64,000 nucleotides of DNA from Patagioenas fasciata (lineage: Eukaryota > Chordata > Aves > Columbiformes > Columbidae), in assembly GCF_037038585.1 (NCBI RefSeq), contig NC_092525.1, positions 26,562,367-26,626,366 of the forward strand, written 5' to 3'. The notes under the pieces were generated by a model. That model did no database searches. It was not told the origin of the DNA and saw only the letters and a program-made list of their open reading frames with translations. Position 1 is the stretch's first letter. The number at the start of each line of letters is the position of its first letter. The translations under genes were made by a program, and so were the position numbers. Of the stretch, positions 62,451 to 64,000 are shown in pieces.

Positions 62451-64000
62451 AGGGAGAATAAAAGTTAGGATCCCTTCTGAAAAGGGATAAAAACCTTTGT
62501 CATGCTGTTCAGTGTAAACCCAATCTTGAGACTATTCCCCATATGCAGAAAGGAGTAACAGAGCACATCTGGTTTTATGACGTAGCTGATGGTATTTTGA
62601 GCGCTCAGGTCCTGCACTTCCCCTTGACCTCGCATCACCACCTTCTGTTAATACAATTACTTTTGGGGCATCCTCAGTTCCCACCAGCTTTAGTTTTGAA
62701 GATAAACAAAATTAGTCCTTTCAGGGCACTTCTGAAACTGCCAGAAATGCACAGTGGAGCATTTTAAAGCAAGAGAGATGTAGGAGGAAAAGATGAGACT
62801 ATAAATAGACATCTGAATTCTTAACTCTACTTCCCTCTATTCCATTAGGGTAGGTAGAAACAAGAAAGTCTGCATCACAAAAAAAGAGTTGAGGCATTTG
62901 GGTTTGCCTTCATGTCATGCTGAACAGAGAGTAATATCACCCCTAAGCTCATTGCATGGGAGATACCTGTGGACAAATCTTTCCCTGATCAGCTTGAATC
63001 AAGGGTTTAAGTTAGGCTGGTCCCAGCTGCAGTAACTGTTGGCTTAGGGGCATTTTCTCCCTGACTTACTGAATTTTTAATTAGCTCTACAAGGTGGGTT
63101 GGCACTAGCAAGATATACTGAGACCATGAACCCCTGATCAGGAAACTAGTCTGCAAAGTAGGTTCAAATCCTTGCCCTGCTCAATGCCGTCTCAGGCTCA
63201 GCGACTATTATTTCACAACTCACTGCGCTTTGCTGACTACAGGGCTCTCAGATGCGAGTCCTCTAATCACTGAAGAATTCTTTTTTTTTTTTTTCAATAT
63301 ACACAGAAAGTCCACCCTGTTTGGAAAACTTTCCCCTCAAAATCAACACATTTACAAGGTAACTTTAAGTTTTGGTGACTCAGTGTTAAGAAAAGAAAGC
63401 AAAGCAAAGCACCAAAAAAACCCCACAAACTAAAAAACAAACAAACAAATGTGTTTCATCAAAACCTGCAATCAGCTTAAACTGAAAGGGCATGGTTTTC
63501 CCTGCCCTTGGCTGCATGGTAATGTGTGTGTGCAGCCCCAGGGAAAGCTCCAACACCAATGCAGTGACCCAGTGAAAATCCTAGAAGCAGGAAGATGGCA
63601 TTAAAGACATCCATTAAGTAGTGTTTACACACACCACTGAGGTGAATTACTAAATTCCCCAGAAGCATTTGCAGTGTTCCCACCTGGGAATTGTACCTCA
63701 GATACAAGATGTTACACAAGTAACAAAACTCTCTTAACCCCTGGAGCTCATCTTCTCTTCATAAATGCCCAGGAACCAGTGCTGCAGGGGTGGAGGGGGG
63801 TGGCGGTGGGGCACATCCTTTCCCATTTCCTCTCATTGGTACAAGTCTGCAGAATGACGACATCAATTTATTCAAAGGAGACAACATGGAAGCAGACCTG
63901 GATGCGTGTGACAGAGCGGGAGGCATCTCACTGTAATTAATGAGTAGTGAAACAAGAAGTTATTTATGTTGCACATGTCTAATGAATAGGAATTAGTCAT
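62451..64000. other. non-coding end of window
   Basis: Unique sequence with one simple repeat. A segment near 63160 (aggttcaaatccttgccctg) resembles a tRNA B box or MIR core but has no fitting partner sequence and is not called. Confidence 0.5.
63390..63449 (+). repeat. A-rich simple repeat (AAAGC / CAAA units)
   Basis: Units of aaagcaaagc followed by aaaaaaacccc and then caaacaaacaaa. Low-complexity. Confidence 0.8.

Noticed and set aside
63150-63200. ggttcaaatcc, resembling a tRNA B box
   Set aside because: No A box at the right distance and no cloverleaf can be folded. It may be a MIR-core remnant or chance.

Overview
The window looks like 64 kb of vertebrate, most likely bird, genomic DNA with no gene I can name. 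The best evidence for a bird is two CR1 LINE 3' ends, at 19423-19561 on the + strand and 49331-49478 on the - strand. Both carry the tandem ATTCTATG-type terminus typical of avian CR1. There are no Alu, B1, L1 or other recent mammalian repeats, interspersed repeats are sparse, and the DNA is mostly AT-rich and CpG-poor. Bacterial-style gene organisation is absent. The longest open frame (46432-46989, 185 codons) is about what chance gives in this much sequence. Other CR1-bearing sauropsids (turtle, crocodilian) cannot be fully excluded.

Layout. 1-13.8 kb: unique AT-rich sequence with two ancient MIR-like SINE remnants (2295-2355 and 5193-5430), a CCTT/CCGT microsatellite, two blocks that look like conserved regulatory elements (8170-8300 and 10722-10905), and several exon-like intervals. 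13.8-14.0 kb: a complete 175-bp palindromic hAT-type MITE with a perfect 8-bp target-site duplication. 14-35.5 kb: unique sequence with one CR1 fragment, simple repeats and a scattered series of + strand exon-like intervals. 35.5-35.75 kb: the only CpG island-like patch, about 230 bp, containing a strong CTCF-type motif. 35.75-64 kb: more AT-rich unique sequence, one CR1 fragment, microsatellites, G-runs, a 44-nt homopyrimidine tract, and exon-like intervals at 43.7 kb (- strand) and 46.8 kb (+ strand).

Coding content. I could not recognise any protein family with confidence. Intervals with good splice-acceptor and splice-donor sequences and an open frame exist on both strands, so they are listed as low-confidence candidate exons. 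Five on the + strand (12224-12294, 18865-18970, 25325-25408, 33204-33331, 34827-34902) have mutually compatible splice phases and could be one transcript. Splice-like pairs are common by chance in DNA of this kind and I chose these after the fact. The simplest reading is that the window is intronic or intergenic, possibly with a long non-coding RNA or a few widely spaced exons of a large gene.

No tRNA, rRNA, CRISPR array, provirus, NUMT or intact transposon gene was found.
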